Of a stretch of 64,000 nt of DNA, positions 1 to 11,409 are shown piece after piece. A program made the position numbers and the translations under genes. This DNA is from Sinohyriopsis cumingii. Its lineage: Eukaryota > Mollusca > Bivalvia > Unionida > Unionidae. The DNA lies in NCBI GenBank assembly GCA_028554795.2, contig CM068838.1, forward strand, positions 85,688,944 to 85,752,943, in the 5' to 3' direction. Positions within the stretch are counted from its first letter, which is position 1. Each line of letters begins with the position of its first letter. Under the pieces are notes generated by a model. It was not told where the DNA came from, did not search any database, and was given only the letters and a program-made list of their open reading frames with translations.

Positions 1-43
1 GAACTGGATATTTTTCTGAATACTTCAGGTTATTTCAGGATGC

Positions 44-262
44 TTAATAATCAGCTATCTGTCCGTTATTGAATAAAATGAGAATTACTGAACAGTCTGC
101 AGGGATATTAAATTCTATGGAGATTTTGAAAAGATAATTCAGAAATGAAATAATACAAAATTTTGGGTTATCTTCTATACTTTTGGCTTGAGATGGAGGG
201 GTGATGTATGCAGTATCTTGGATAGGAAGGACTAAACAAGCTGCTGGCAAGTTTTCTTTCAG
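44..262 (-). pseudogene. Frameshifted remnant of cassette D tail exon
   Basis: Out of frame with the D tail start, this stretch keeps recognisable similarity to the distal part of tail A (ENLPAACLVLPIQ, AYITPPSQAKS). The common terminal KPKR-stop is lost and the frame runs on to position 44. It looks like the decayed 3' half of the fifth tail exon. Confidence 0.5.
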
Positions 263-270
263 CTCCTTGG

Positions 271-318
271 TTATTCGAAGTTAGCCATGTCTTGTAGTGT
301 CAGTGCATTATTGAAGTT
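271..318 (-). CDS. Cassette D tail exon: 15-residue short tail or decaying copy
   Basis: After the acceptor TTTTCTGCAG the phase-0 frame reads NFNNALTLQDMANFE and then TAA. The opening N-F-N-N-A-L matches S-F-Y-(N/S)-D-(F/L) of the other tails. Beyond the stop, in another frame (44-262), residues such as TKELKENLPAACLVLP and AYITPPSQAKS still resemble KENNQNLP and QYISPHDIKPKR of tail A. A frameshift therefore separates the two halves. It may be a functional truncated tail or an inactive copy. Confidence 0.55.
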   Translation of the reverse strand, partial: NFNNALTLQDMANFE

Positions 319-513
319 CTGCAGAAAAGAAAATTTGATGTGGAAAAAAGAAAGATTTAACTGCATCTCTACTGAATTCTAAAGATGATTTATAACAGAG
401 GTAATACTTAAAGTAATTTGTAAAATACTACAGTTGGAAAATACGCTGAAAATTACTATACAAACCAGTTATATTATTTGATTCAAAAAGAATTTGAAAG
501 AAAGAAAATTTAC

Positions 514-559
514 CATTGTCTTGGGTGTGGCTGCAGTAGGAACATTGTCTGGAATGCTT
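514..559 (-). CDS. Cassette D small exon: juxtamembrane segment
   Basis: This 46-nt exon runs from phase 2 to phase 0, with an acceptor after an eight-T tract and donor GTAAAT. It codes (R)SIPDNVPTAATPKTM. The upstream AG of the transmembrane exon plus A again gives Arg. It has the same length as the cassette E exon, and the flanking intron aligns with E (420-513 against 26660-26756). Confidence 0.7.
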
Positions 560-689
560 CTGTAAAAAAAAAGTTAATATCTGTGTAGAGCAAAAATATT
601 TAGTTGTCCTACTGATAAAGAATATCCATAAAATTGTCTGCTGTCATACATTTAATAAAAACCTAGTCAAAATTGTCTTATTTGTATTT

Positions 690-1570
690 ATAACCTTACA
701 AATATGGAATTCTTATAGCTATAAAAAAAACAACATGTAAACTAAGTTGTAGATGAAAATGTACACATTTTTTGTACATGTATTTTATGGTACACCAGCA
801 CTGCAAGGCTACATAATTAACAAGATTATATGATAAATGATTTATGCATGAAAAGCTGTTCAAGATCAAAGAGCGATAAGAAGCTGAGAACAATAAGATG
901 GCAAGAATAATGTATGAAAGTTCCTGATCTATGGGTAATGTAAATGGTATGTATAAGGGATAATAAGATATTTCAGGTGATTGATAGTACACATTTGTTA
1001 AAAATACCCAAATGTAAATGGTTGCACACAAACTATAGTTTACAATAAATGTTAACTTCCTTCAAGAAATATCAAATACATCAATTCTACCAGAAGGTGT
1101 GTTCATGTGTTGAACATTGAACTAACATCTTTGTATACATTGGAGAACAAAGCTATCAGAAAGTGCTTCACAGTAAAGGATTTGTTGCCAAAAAACACTC
1201 GAGACGAGTCTTCACCTTCCACTATGCCGCAGAGGGTTATATATAAGTATGACCAATTCTAAGTCATGCAATGATTCCCTTACACATAGTTCTGCAGGGG
1301 GTGGGTGGGTGGGTGGGTATTTGCCTAAGGAGGGTTTGACCACATGGAGGTTGTTATTGACAGCATCAGTCCAATGATGCACGCCACTTACTGAATAAGA
1401 ATTCTTTTTTAATAGGAGATGTAAGATAAGTGTATGGCATTTTAAAAACAAAGTTGCAGAGACGGGGCCAATTTGGCAGTGCACTCTGCTCTTTCATACC
1501 GACTTGAATGAGCAACTAACCATACATTATATACAGCTCTGAACAAGTGAAAACAACCATAAAATATAGT
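690..1570 (-). mobile_element. LINE fragment, C-terminal end of ORF2 (RNase H/tail region)
   Basis: Translation on the minus strand gives pieces such as WTDAVNNNLHVVKPSLGKYP. These match the text after the RNase H-like region in the second LINE fragment (11410-12300). Frames are broken by stops. A polymorphic-looking GGGT tract sits at 1298-1318. It is a 5'-truncated non-LTR retrotransposon fragment of the Jockey/I-like type. Confidence 0.6.
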
Positions 1571-1669
1571 ACATGTACAACAGATTGCAAGTCATACATG
1601 TTTAGTGACAAACTGGTCAGATAGTAAAGTGCATGAACTATTCTTTAACTAATCGATTTTTGATGTATC

Positions 1670-1845
1670 CTGTGTACTTAAATTGAGTACCCTGTGTACC
1701 TAAAAAGAGTATCATGTGTACCTAAATAGAGTATCCTAGGTACTTAGAGTATCCTGTGTACTCTAATAGAGTATCCAGTGTACTCTAATAGAGTATCCAG
1801 TGTACTCTAATAGAGTATCATGTGTACCTAAATAGTGTTTATGAA
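1670..1845. repeat. Minisatellite, 22-26 bp units
   Basis: About seven imperfect copies of a unit containing 'gagtatcctgtgtacctaa' run head to tail. The best-conserved copies, near 1745-1815, alternate 'tctaatagagtatccagtg'. No coding potential. Confidence 0.8.
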
Positions 1846-1859
1846 CTATGCACAGAAAT

Positions 1860-2536
1860 TGCTCATTTACTATTTACCTTGTGAAAGCATTGACAGGATT
1901 GTAGATTTTGATGTATTATACATACCTAGATAGGCTTTTAATCTACCTGTTCTTGTAGCCTTAGGCTAACATTAGTAAAATAAAAGTGATATTTACACAC
2001 TATAATGTGATTGGAATGAAAGAAATGATATAGTACAAGCTACTTTTGAGACCACTTGTCTTAAGACACCAGATTTTCAATGTACAGATTTACTGATAAT
2101 ACAGTGTTATGACCTGTCATGAAAGACCAGGATTTTGGGCAGTTGGAGTGTTCCTAAAAGACTAGTTCAATTACACGGTTGACTAAATTTAACATTCCAA
2201 AAGGTAAAGGCAACATAAGTTAAAAGCTTTGCTTAGATAAACTCTTCCTAATAAATGTGAAATGATACTCCAGCAAGACAACAAGTAAAATTGCAACAAT
2301 TTCTTCAATGTATAGAAAATAAAACATATGGGTAAAAACTACACAAACAGCATTCATTTTAGAAAACTAAGATTTTCTTTGGTTGTCTTTAAAGACCTGT
2401 TCAACTTCAGGAACAGACAGTTATTACCATATGTGCTGAATACAAAATTTGAATGGTCTATATTTGCTGATACTTAAATCATCTGAAAACAAAAGAATGA
2501 AGAAAAAAAAATAAATAAATAATGGTGGGCTGTCTT
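1860..2536. repeat. 3' flank of cassette C, shared with A and B
   Basis: This stretch is the presumed 3' UTR and downstream flank of tail C. It aligns with 8617-9577 (B) and its distal part with 17990-18313 (A). Shared landmarks are 'gtgaaagcattgacagga', 'taggcttttaatctacctg' and 'caagacaacaagtaaaattg'. No gene is seen inside. Confidence 0.75.
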
Positions 2537-2728
2537 CTACCTTTTTGGTTTAATATCATGGGGTGATATATACTGTATCTCGGACTGAAGGGGGAGTGGG
2601 TCTGTTGGTTCCTGTACTGGCACAAGCATCTGTCTTTCAGCATCTTCAAAAGGTCTTCTTGGACTGGCAAACATGTCAAACTGAACATTGCGTGGAGTTA
2701 GTGGTGTAGGCAAATCACTGTAGAAGCT
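2537..2728 (-). CDS. Cassette C tail exon, 63-residue cytoplasmic tail
   Basis: This 192-nt exon includes the TAG stop; the acceptor is CATTTGCAG and the phase is 0. It begins SFYSDLPTPLTPRNVQFDMF, continues ASPRRPFEDAERQMLVPV, and ends EIQYISPHDIKPKR. The first 20 residues are identical to B. The downstream flank (about 2265-2536) matches the flanks of A and B, so the 3' untranslated region was duplicated too. Confidence 0.87.
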   Translation of the reverse strand, partial: SFYSDLPTPLTPRNVQFDMFASPRRPFEDAERQMLVPVQEPTDPLPLQSEIQYISPHDIKPKR

Positions 2729-3251
2729 CTGCAAATGAAATTGGACATTTATGAACTTGACTCAACTTTGTCCCTGTTTAAATTTTGACAGTACTGTTAT
2801 AACAGAAGTGGTAGTTTAAAGTATTTGTGAAATATGTTGTTGCACTTGCAAAATGAATTAAAAAGCTGAAAATTCTACATAAACCAGACTGTATTATTTG
2901 ACAGATTCAAAATGGATTAGAAAGAAAATTAGTGTTCTGTACTTAAGCATTTACCTCATGTGTTATTGTATTGGATGTAAGAGTGCTATAAATGGAACAT
3001 GTGTTACCTAAATGACAATGCAAATAGATATGCCTATAGGGTGGAATCTGAGCAGTGTAAATATGTTAAATTCAACATAAATTTTAACCATTTTACCTTT
3101 TTTTCTACATATTTGTTATCTACAGATAGGTTTAAGAGTAACATTTTATCCATATGATTATGTCCTAGGAATATTTGTTGATGATCTATTAATCTTGAGA
3201 GAAATCATTCATCATCAGGTTAGTGAAGCTGTGTGATGAACTGTTAGGTGA

Positions 3252-3408
3252 CCTTTCTCAACCTATAAATGTACCAGCTTTCTCAACCTATAAATGTACC
3301 AACTTTCTCAACCTATATATGTACCAGCTTTCTCAACCTATAAATGTACCAGCTTTCTCAACCTATAAATGTACCCGCTTTCTCAACCTATAAATGTACT
3401 AGCTTTTG
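3252..3408. repeat. Minisatellite, 25-bp unit x6
   Basis: Six head-to-tail copies of a 25-bp unit beginning 'ctttctcaacctataaatgt' lie in the intron of cassette C. They are absent at the matching place in A and B. Confidence 0.9.
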
Positions 3409-3499
3409 GTTTATGTCTGCATCACTAAATCATCCCAAATGGATCAATTATCAAAAATCAGTGTTGTTTACGTTGATATTGGAGACCATATCAAACTTG

Positions 3500-3760
3500 C
3501 TCAAGCATTTACAGCCATCATTCTAATAATCCAAACACATGAAAGTATTGAAGGAGGCCTCCATTTGCCTTTATAGCCACCATTCTAATAATCCAAACAC
3601 ATGAAAGTGTTGAAGGAGGCCTCCATTTGCCTTTATAGCCACCATTCTAATAATCCAAACACATGAAAGTGTTGAAGGAGGCCTCCATTTGCCTTTATAG
3701 CCATCATTCTTATAATCCAAAATTTGAAGGAAGCATCCATTTGCCTTTATAGCAGATTAT
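3500..3760. repeat. Minisatellite, about 63-bp unit, cassette C copy
   Basis: Four copies of a unit with 'cattctaataatccaaacac' and 'aaggaggcctccatttgcct' are present. The same array occurs at the paralogous position in cassette B (about 10205-10432) and A (about 20094-20260). It existed before the duplications and has changed copy number since. Confidence 0.85.
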
Positions 3761-4929
3761 TACTGTTCATAACACTTTGCTTCCCATATAAAAATCTAAC
3801 CCTGTTACCCATGCCTTTCATATGACATTCATGAGGTCACAGCCTGGTTCTCCATAAATTGTAAGGCAACATCATCGTGAGGAAGTTATATTCTTGCTTT
3901 GCTGGAAGAGCCTCAAAATAAACTATTCGTTTCTGCTGTATGTTAAGCATTTGTTTTCATTGCCAGATTTCCACAAGTTATTATTTGTCAACATTGTGTG
4001 ATGAAAATAAATTTTGAAGCAAATATTGGTATGTTTTAAACAAAACAACTCGAGTTTCAAAACTTAAAACATCAATATGTAAGTACCAATATGTATTTAA
4101 TAAGCACACTTGGTGAAAGCATTCTTAAAAATATTTTAGTGAAAATTTTCACTGCTGTGCTTGCATTATATTCTTTGCAATATCAGAGTCACAAGTGAAG
4201 TGGTCGACTGGCAGTTACGTAATAATGGTGGACATTGTGGTATTTCGACAATACCTCTTCATTAGATTGACCGTATTCGTAATTCCTTGGGCACATACAT
4301 CAAGGATAATATTGAATTTAGATGAAACATAATATAACCTTCTGTGGATGAATATTTAGCTATTTTTAAAAAAAAATTATATTGGACATTGCAAAGTTGG
4401 ATAATGTAATGTGCTATATAAGGTAAAGGTTATTTTCTTACATCACTTCCTTTGTGATAATAAAATTGTGATAATTAAATAAAGCAATCACATCTAACCA
4501 GTGTTCAACAATATTACAAGTACATACAGATTATTAAAACCTATAATTTGCAATCATTTTTTGTAACAAAATTAAAACGTGTGTAGACATATTTAAAAAA
4601 AAACCCTACTTGTAAAAATACATGCACCCACATGGCATGCATGGTGCCATTTCACTCTTGGTTGTAGTGTGATTCATTGGAAATGGGGATCTTTTTCATT
4701 TAAGGATGGACTTTAATGCTTCAATTCATTGTAGAAGAATAGCTAAGGTAATGTTTTGTCGACAACAATGAAATGAAACATCAAAGTTTTGAGGTTATCA
4801 TATATTTGGAGCCTGAAAATATTTGTACTTTAGGTGTTACTAATTATAGATTCTTCACATACAATTAAATCGTTCTCACAAAAACATATTTTCTGAAGTT
4901 TGACCGTTTTCCATATTTGGTCGTCTTAA

Positions 4930-5533
4930 CACATTAACCCCTGGAGGTTTTTGTTGTTTTCACCTGAATTTCTAGTAGGAAACACATTTTGAAAGCTATT
5001 TCTGAATACATCCTAAGACATCAACTTCCAGGTGATTTTCCAATAACCTAATGCCTAGTTGTGCTAGAAATATTGTTTTTCATTGGCTATTTGATTCGCG
5101 TATGAGCAGAAGGGTAAAAGTTGGATTATTTTTTTTTGCTTAACAGACCCATTATTTTTGTATCGAGACCACTCTTTATTCCAAATGCCCATCTTATCCT
5201 ACTTTTTGCAAAGGTTCATCTGTCTGTTTGCAGCTCATACCAGTCTGCCTTAGATCTGAGACCAAAAAGTCTAAAATCCAGACACAAAATCAGATTCCGA
5301 CCACGAGCAAATTTAAGCTGGAAAAAAAATCGTGTGAAAAAAATTAGGTTTCTCCCTCTGTATTTTGTAGTGCAGCTAGAACTTCCAGATTATTTGGTAT
5401 CATTGTAGAGCTACATGTCTACCTTTCTATAATACCACCCACTTTAGTGTATCATTCATGACCTTGATGTTACAGAGCTCGGGAGTAGGCTACTACCTCC
5501 TGTCACGTTAATTCGTCGCCAGGGGTTAATGTG
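4930..5533 (+). mobile_element. piggyBac-like MITE, copy 1
   Basis: This 604-bp element is flanked by TTAA (4926-4929 and 5534-5537) with inverted ends CACATTAACCCCTGG and its complement. TTAA target duplication is diagnostic of the piggyBac superfamily. It has no transposase. It lies in the intron of cassette C. Confidence 0.85.
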
Positions 5534-5639
5534 TTAAAGGTTATTAAAGTGTGTTCTTGTTATCTGACATTAATGATGCAGTAAAAGATAGGTAAATCTA
5601 TCAAGTCATACATATGTCTTAAAATAAAGGCCTAATGTT

Positions 5640-6960
5640 TCATTTCAATGAAGAGCTGATCTCGAATATAAATATCAACTATCTAGGAAATCTCTTATTT
5701 TCAGACTTTCATGTGGAGGAAAAATACTGAAACATGACAACAAAAACTTTCTACAATGAACATGCTTTGATGAAACAGGCCATGTCATTCTAAGCTGTAG
5801 AGATGGACGCTGCAAATGACACAGCCAAATTTGGTTTCTTTTAGTCTCTTTTCTCCATGCTTGGTGCAGTATTTGAAAGAACACCATGCCTAGAAAGGCA
5901 GACATCTCAGGCACACTGGTGTCTGTCCAGTTTTGGATCACTGGTGTCATGATCTGGCTGTTGTTCAGCTGATATTTTGTTTCAGTTATGATCTTTAAAA
6001 AAAAATATAAATGAAAATGGTATAGTTCTAGAGATGTTTCATGTAAATTATGTGATGGTCCTGACTGCTGAGTAAATGGACTTGTGTCATTATCTTACAC
6101 ATCTGCAAACCAAGTTGGCTGATAATCATCAGTGTCACTCGAGTCTGATGACATTTTAATGTTGACATATGACAAAAAAAGTTCAGATCCATCATCTTAA
6201 AAGCCATCATTATTTATCAAATCTGGTATTTCATCGGAACTGAATCTAGAAATATATTTTCTGCTTTATGACAAATCTCTGTAATCAACAGACGAGGACA
6301 AAATCATTATGATGAAATCAGGGAATTCCCTTTGTAAATACAAAATGTGACTTCTGGTATCATATGTGATGTGATTTGATTGAAACTTTGCATATTGAAA
6401 TGAATGGAAGAAACTGACAACACATATTCTTAATTTTGTATTTTTATTGTATACGTCCAACAATTATGGCCGATTTCGTGTTTTGAACACCTTAAAGCTC
6501 CATTATACATAATGTATGGAAGATGACTTGTCATATTTTCCGCACATTCTAAAAATGTGATTTTAAACATAAAGAACATAATGGCATTATGAACTGATAC
6601 TATTAATGTAAGATTCAGCATCATATTTGGAAAACATTAAACTTATGGCCTTTTCACATATGTAAGTTACTTATAATAGTTCCATCAGATCGAGGTATTA
6701 CCATCGGCTAATATCACCATTTTGGATACAGCCTTGGAAAACCCCTCTATATATAATTTGTCCGTTAAATTTAGATTCATATGGTCTGATATACGTCATA
6801 TAAACCGGATGTTAGTAAAGATGATATATAAGTTTTGACCTGTGTTTGGTTATCATGCAGTGAATTGACATTTAGCTGGAAGATTTTACAAATTCATAGC
6901 ATGAACTAAAGCACAGAAATGTGTAGATGGGGGCAAAAGGTAAAGGCATAGAAAAGTGTA
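5640..6960. other. Cassette C intron, no gene seen
   Basis: AT-rich intronic sequence with several short open frames on the minus strand but no exon-like frame with splice sites. From about 6970 it resembles the intron of cassette A (20330-20480). Confidence 0.6.
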
Positions 6961-7239
6961 CCTGGGGAGTAAAGGGTTAAATACCAACCATGTTATGTAA
7001 TATAATTGTAATAGTATTTTCCCTAAAGGTGGCTCTATGAAAACCAGCTCAAAATGGCTGATGTTTACTGTAGTCATCGAAACACTCTTCCATGTGAATT
7101 GGATTGAGGCATCCATTAGCGCTTCTGTAAGAATGTGGTAGAGGTGTTCGAATGTACTTCAATAAAGTAAACGGTAAGTCTCCTACATAGATAACTGAAA
7201 TTCGTATAAAAAAATGAACATGTCTCTTCCTTTATCTAA

Positions 7240-7600
7240 GTGCAAACCAACAAAGTTTGGTCCAGGTGTGTGATGCAGAAATAATTTGTATTCCTTTAAT
7301 CACAAGGACCTTCACCACTGAATTTTGTCCCCAAAACTAATAGGTTTTTACTTACCTAAGGTGGAAGTTATCTGTGAAGAACTCAAGTTATTGCATGGAA
7401 ACTATTTTAAGTGACCTTGACCCTTGACTTTCTGATCCCAAATTAATTGGATTTTTCTTTATTCCATATGCAATTCTGGTAACTGTTAATGATGTATGAT
7501 AAAAATCATTGTGCAGAATCCATCTTTCTTTCAGTAACTGACCTTTTGACCTTAAAAACAACAGGACATTTGGTCGACATTATAACATAATACATTCCAC
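7240..7600. repeat. Interspersed repeat, 'gaccttttgacc' family
   Basis: Text with 'caagtgcaaacca', 'aaagtttggtccaggt' and 'tgaccttttgaccttaaaa' recurs at 20760-21190, 49340-49920 and 62450-62850 in this window. The first two are paralogous positions in cassettes C and A. The others are independent copies. The family is unclassified. Confidence 0.6.
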
Positions 7601-7625
7601 CTTATGACAGACATATAAACATTAC

Positions 7626-7665
7626 CATTGGAGAACTGCTGGTGGATGGAGCTTCAAGTCTGTTC
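7626..7665 (-). CDS. Cassette C small exon: juxtamembrane segment
   Basis: This 40-nt exon runs from phase 2 to phase 0, with acceptor CTTTTTACAG and donor GTAATG. It codes (R)NRLEAPSTSSSPM and is the closest relative of the B exon. The intron to its tail exon is 4.9 kb and has been expanded by a piggyBac-like MITE, minisatellites and other insertions. Confidence 0.82.
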
Positions 7666-7739
7666 CTGTAAAAAGAGAAGTTGACATTTGAGTACACATT
7701 TTGCACAGAAAAAGGGTTTAACCATCCCAGTTATTATAT

Positions 7740-8060
7740 ATGGTATCTTTTGAATCAGATTACATGTATTTTGCAGTTAGTTACTTAACTTGCACAGTTC
7801 CAGTGAAACTCAAATTATTCTTGCTATCTTTACTATTGTTGTCTACTCTTTCCTCTATGACTTTAGTGACATTTTTTTATACTTTTTTGTTTTTACCAAT
7901 GCCTAACTGGTGTCATTCATAGTTTAGGAGACAAAATACACAGTCGAAAATCCCCTTATCTCCCAGCCTATTTATGTTCTTCTCACTGTATTAGTAATAT
8001 TGTGCTTTTTTACTTCATTTATGATAATTTGTCAAAATATGCCCCATGTTACGATCTTAA
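7740..8060. repeat. Inverted segment relative to the region upstream of cassette A
   Basis: The sequence is the reverse complement of about 21600-21860, for example 'tatctcccagcctatttatg' here against its complement near 21724. The blocks on both sides (7666-7735 and 8284-8480) are in direct orientation with the cassette A region. Confidence 0.7.
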
Positions 8061-8283
8061 TAAAACAATTAGTGTAAACTTTCATCTACAAATTGACAAG
8101 CTTTGGATGTTTGCAAAAGCACCATTGTCAAAGAGGTGCTCTACGAAAGTTCAAAATAGTAAATAAACATATGTAACAAATTACTGATAGAAATGTGTTT
8201 ATCTTAATCTTTGTTGTCAGGACTTTATTCGTATGAAATCTATTTGTTATTTTACTCTTATTTAAAATTTTAGACAACTTTTC

Positions 8284-8510
8284 TTCTCAACAAATGGAAG
8301 CACAGTCTTCATATCTGACAGGATTCTCCAATCACAAAAGTTGAAGGTTTTACATTGTAATGTAATCTTGTGGTAACACTGATATTACTATATTTTTCAT
8401 GCAATCCATGTGATCTACAAAGTAATGTAATCTTGTTGCTACACTGACAGTGTTTGCATGTACCCGATCTAATCTACTATGTGCTGTAATCTTTTGAAGT
8501 CTATTTCATT
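8284..8510. repeat. Decayed copies of the 66-bp satellite unit
   Basis: About three diverged units of the 'atcttgtggtaacactgaca' type match the large 66-bp array upstream of cassette A (21998-23262). They lie at the paralogous place upstream of cassette C. Confidence 0.6.
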
Positions 8511-8616
8511 TAGGATATATTGGAAAATTTGCACAAGCAAACTAATAACAAAAAAATGTAGTTTAATATGTAAAACGACTGTTTATGAACTGTATGTACA
8601 GAAATATACTATTAAT

Positions 8617-8795
8617 CTATTATGTACTGTATCCCTGTGAAAGCATTAACAGGACTGTGAAGTTTTATGTGTTCTATTTACCTAAATAGGCTTTTAATCT
8701 ACCTGTCTATTATGTACTGTATCCCTGTGAAAGCATTAACAGGACTGTGAAGTTTTATGTGTTCTATTTACCTAAATAGGCTTTTAATCTATCTA
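8617..8795. repeat. Tandem duplication, about 89 bp x2
   Basis: Two nearly identical copies of a block containing 'gtgaaagcattaacaggact' and 'taaataggcttttaatct' occur in the 3' flank of cassette B. One copy of the block occurs at about 13495 and one at about 1875. Confidence 0.85.
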
Positions 8796-8799
8796 TTAT

Positions 8800-9045
8800 T
8801 GGATTAATGAGGTGTGCACACATTAAGTGCATGTACCTCGGATTTATGATGGCACTGTGGCCTGTTAATTGTTCCTGGGGGAAGGAATTAGTACCTCATC
8901 CCCCAGGCATTTATGTGCTCAAGGAGCACTGTTAATTTAGCCTCAGGATGTCTAGCGGCCTTTTTGAGGTCCCTCTGTAACTTGCGCCTGCATTTATTGT
9001 GCAGTCTATGTTTTTGGACCATGATACCATGATGTGCGCGAATTA
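8800..9045. other. Insertion in the cassette B 3' flank, unclassified
   Basis: This relatively GC-rich block, with 'cctcatcccccaggcattta', interrupts the flank alignment between B and the copies at 1950 and 13580. It has no recognised terminal repeats or coding frame. Confidence 0.4.
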
Positions 9046-9577
9046 TCAAGGGATATGTGTATCATATGATTGAAATGATACAGTACAACCCGCTATTATG
9101 AGACCACTTGTCTTAAGACACGAATGTACTGATTATAGTGTTATGACCCATCATGAAAGACCAGATTTTTGGCAGTAGGACTGTTCTTCACAAACTAGTT
9201 CATATAAATGGCTGACTAAATGTACCATTCCAAAATGTAAAGGCAAAATAAGCCAAAAGCTTTGGGAAGATAAACACTTCCAAACAAATGTGAAAAGATA
9301 CTCATGCAAGACAACAAGTAAAATTGCAACAATTTCTTCAAGGTATACAAAATAAAACATGGGTAAAAACTGAAAAAAAATGATACACAAACAGCATTCA
9401 TTTGGTCATCATTTAAGACCTATTCAATTAAAGGAACAGACAGTTGTTACTGTATGTGCTGAATACAAAATAATGGACTATATTTCCGGATTCTTGAAAT
9501 CATTTGAAAACAACCTGTCCAACAAAGAAGGATTTGAAAAAGGAAGAAGAAACAAATTAAAAATGTTCGGCTGTCTT

Positions 9578-9769
9578 CTACCTTTTTGGTTTAGTATCAT
9601 GGGGTGATATATAATGTATTTCGGACTGAAGGGGGAGTGGGTCTGTTGGTTCCTGTACTGGCACATGGTTCTGTCTCTCTTTGCCTTCGAAAGTTTTTCT
9701 TGGACTGGTGAACATGTCAAATTGAACGTTGCGTGGAGTTAGTGGTGTAGGCAAATCACTGTAGAAGCT
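9578..9769 (-). CDS. Cassette B tail exon, 63-residue cytoplasmic tail
   Basis: This 192-nt exon includes the TAG stop; the acceptor is CATTTGCAG and the phase is 0. It begins SFYSDLPTPLTPRNVQFDMF, continues TSPRKTFEGKERQNHVPV, and ends EIHYISPHDTKPKR. It is the same length as C and differs by scattered substitutions, including the loss of one acidic residue in the FE(D/G) core. The reading frame is intact although the introns have diverged, which suggests it is maintained. Confidence 0.87.
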   Translation of the reverse strand, partial: SFYSDLPTPLTPRNVQFDMFTSPRKTFEGKERQNHVPVQEPTDPLPLQSEIHYISPHDTKPKR

Positions 9770-10204
9770 CTGCAAATGAAATTGGAATTTATGAGCTTGG
9801 GTTCAACTGTATCAATATTTAAATGTTGATAGCACTTGTATAACAGAAGTGGTAATTTGTGAAATATGTCGATTTGCAAGAAAACTGGAGCACTGAACAT
9901 AGCACATTATATGCCATTATTTTATGCTTAAGTATTGACCTCACAGCATCTGTTAGTGTGTAGGATGTACATATATATGTGTCAAAGAGTGCTATAAATA
10001 GAACTGTTACCTAAATGACAATGCAAATAGGTCTACCTATAGAATGGATAGCAGTGTAAATATGTTAAGTATAATATAAATTTTAACCATCATACCTTTT
10101 TTTGTACATATTTGTTATCTATATTTAAAAATTCATCTGAAATGGATAAATTATCAAAAATCTGTGTTGGTTACATTGATTTTGGAGCCTATATCCAACT
10201 TACA

Positions 10205-10432
10205 CTTAAGCATTTACAGCCATCATTCTAATAATCCAAACTCATGAAAGTGCTGAAGTAGGCCTCCATTTGCCTTTATAGCCATCATTCTAATAATCCA
10301 AACACATGAAAGTGTTGAAGGAGGCCTCCATTTCCCTTTATAGACATCATTCTAATAATCCAAACACATGAAAGTGTTGAAGTAGGCCTCTATTTGCCTT
10401 AACAGCCATCATTCTAATAATCCAAACAATGG
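10205..10432. repeat. Minisatellite, about 63-bp unit, cassette B copy
   Basis: Three to four copies of the 'cattctaataatccaaac' unit are present, paralogous to the array in cassette C at 3500-3760. Confidence 0.8.
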
Positions 10433-10635
10433 TGACTCTATGAAAACCAGCTCAAAATGGCTGATGTTTACTGATGCCATAATTTGAAATACTCTTCCAT
10501 GTAGCTGGTGGTGCACAGACATCAAAACATGCTTGTATGTGAATTGGAAGGAGCTGCACCCAATATCACTTGCATGAGAATTGTAACTGTGACATTTTGA
10601 TCTTAAAAATTACTGGACAACATCATAACATAATA

Positions 10636-11224
10636 CAGTGTGACCCTGCCATAACATGAATTTAGATATAACATATTATTGTGGCAGGGCTCCTAAATTG
10701 TCATATACATGTATCTTTCTTGTGTACGAATAAATATATTTTTTTCCTTCTTAAAAGTACGAAATATAATGTGCATAAGATTATTCATCATTTTGAAAAA
10801 GAGACTGTGTATGAATTTTGAATATAAGACTGTTGTCGTGTGGCCAATGAAATTTAATATACATGAAATCTTCTTGTACACCCAAATAAATTGTCTTCAT
10901 GTAAGAATTCAAATATGAAATGATTGTGGCATGGCTCCTGAAATTTTTTAATTTCACCAATTTCTTTAAGTTTAAATTAAACATTGGAAATACAAGTATT
11001 GGAAGGCTGGGCCTTTTGAGAATTCTGACGTTATTTTGTTGTTTAAAGATGTCAGCTCATGAGTGTTAATTTATCATTTCATATGCATTGATTTAAGATG
11101 GTAAGCCAGTTTTGGGACACAATTTTCTTCAGCTAACTGACTTGGTTCGTTATATCATGGTCAGTATATAACAAGGTTGCGGTCTATGGAGCCCAACCAT
11201 TCTGTTATGGGGAGGATCACACTG
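10636..11224. mobile_element. Tigger-like MITE in the intron of cassette B
   Basis: This 589-bp element begins CAGTGTGACCCTGCCATAAC and ends with an approximate inverse ending ATCACACTG. It is preceded by TA and followed by TG, a degraded TA target duplication. The sequence on both sides ('aacataata' then 'cattccacctta') is contiguous in cassette C at about 7585 and in A at about 21178, so the empty site is visible. The ends relate to the intact Tigger at 33991. Confidence 0.8.
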
Positions 11225-11259
11225 TGCATTCCACCTTATGACAGGCATATAAACATTAC

Positions 11260-11299
11260 CATTGTAGAACTGCTGGTGGGTGGAGCTTCATCTTTCTCC
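11260..11299 (-). CDS. Cassette B small exon: juxtamembrane segment
   Basis: This 40-nt exon runs from phase 2 to phase 0, with acceptor TTTTTACAG and donor GTAATG. It codes (R)EKDEAPPTSSSTM. The intron downstream is short (1.5 kb) and carries a Tigger-like MITE (10636-11224). Its upstream intron is interrupted by a LINE fragment from about 11410. Confidence 0.82.
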
Positions 11300-11409
11300 C
11301 TGTAAAAAGAGAAGTTGACATTTGTGTACACATTTTGCAAACAAAATAGGTTTAGTCACCCTAGACATGAAGAATGTGCATAAATTGTCAATCTGCAATT
11401 TGTTGAGAA

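Noticed and set aside
4930-5533. 95-codon frame with basic residues as a small protein
   Set aside because: It lies inside a MITE repeated three times, and the frame is not kept in the other copies.
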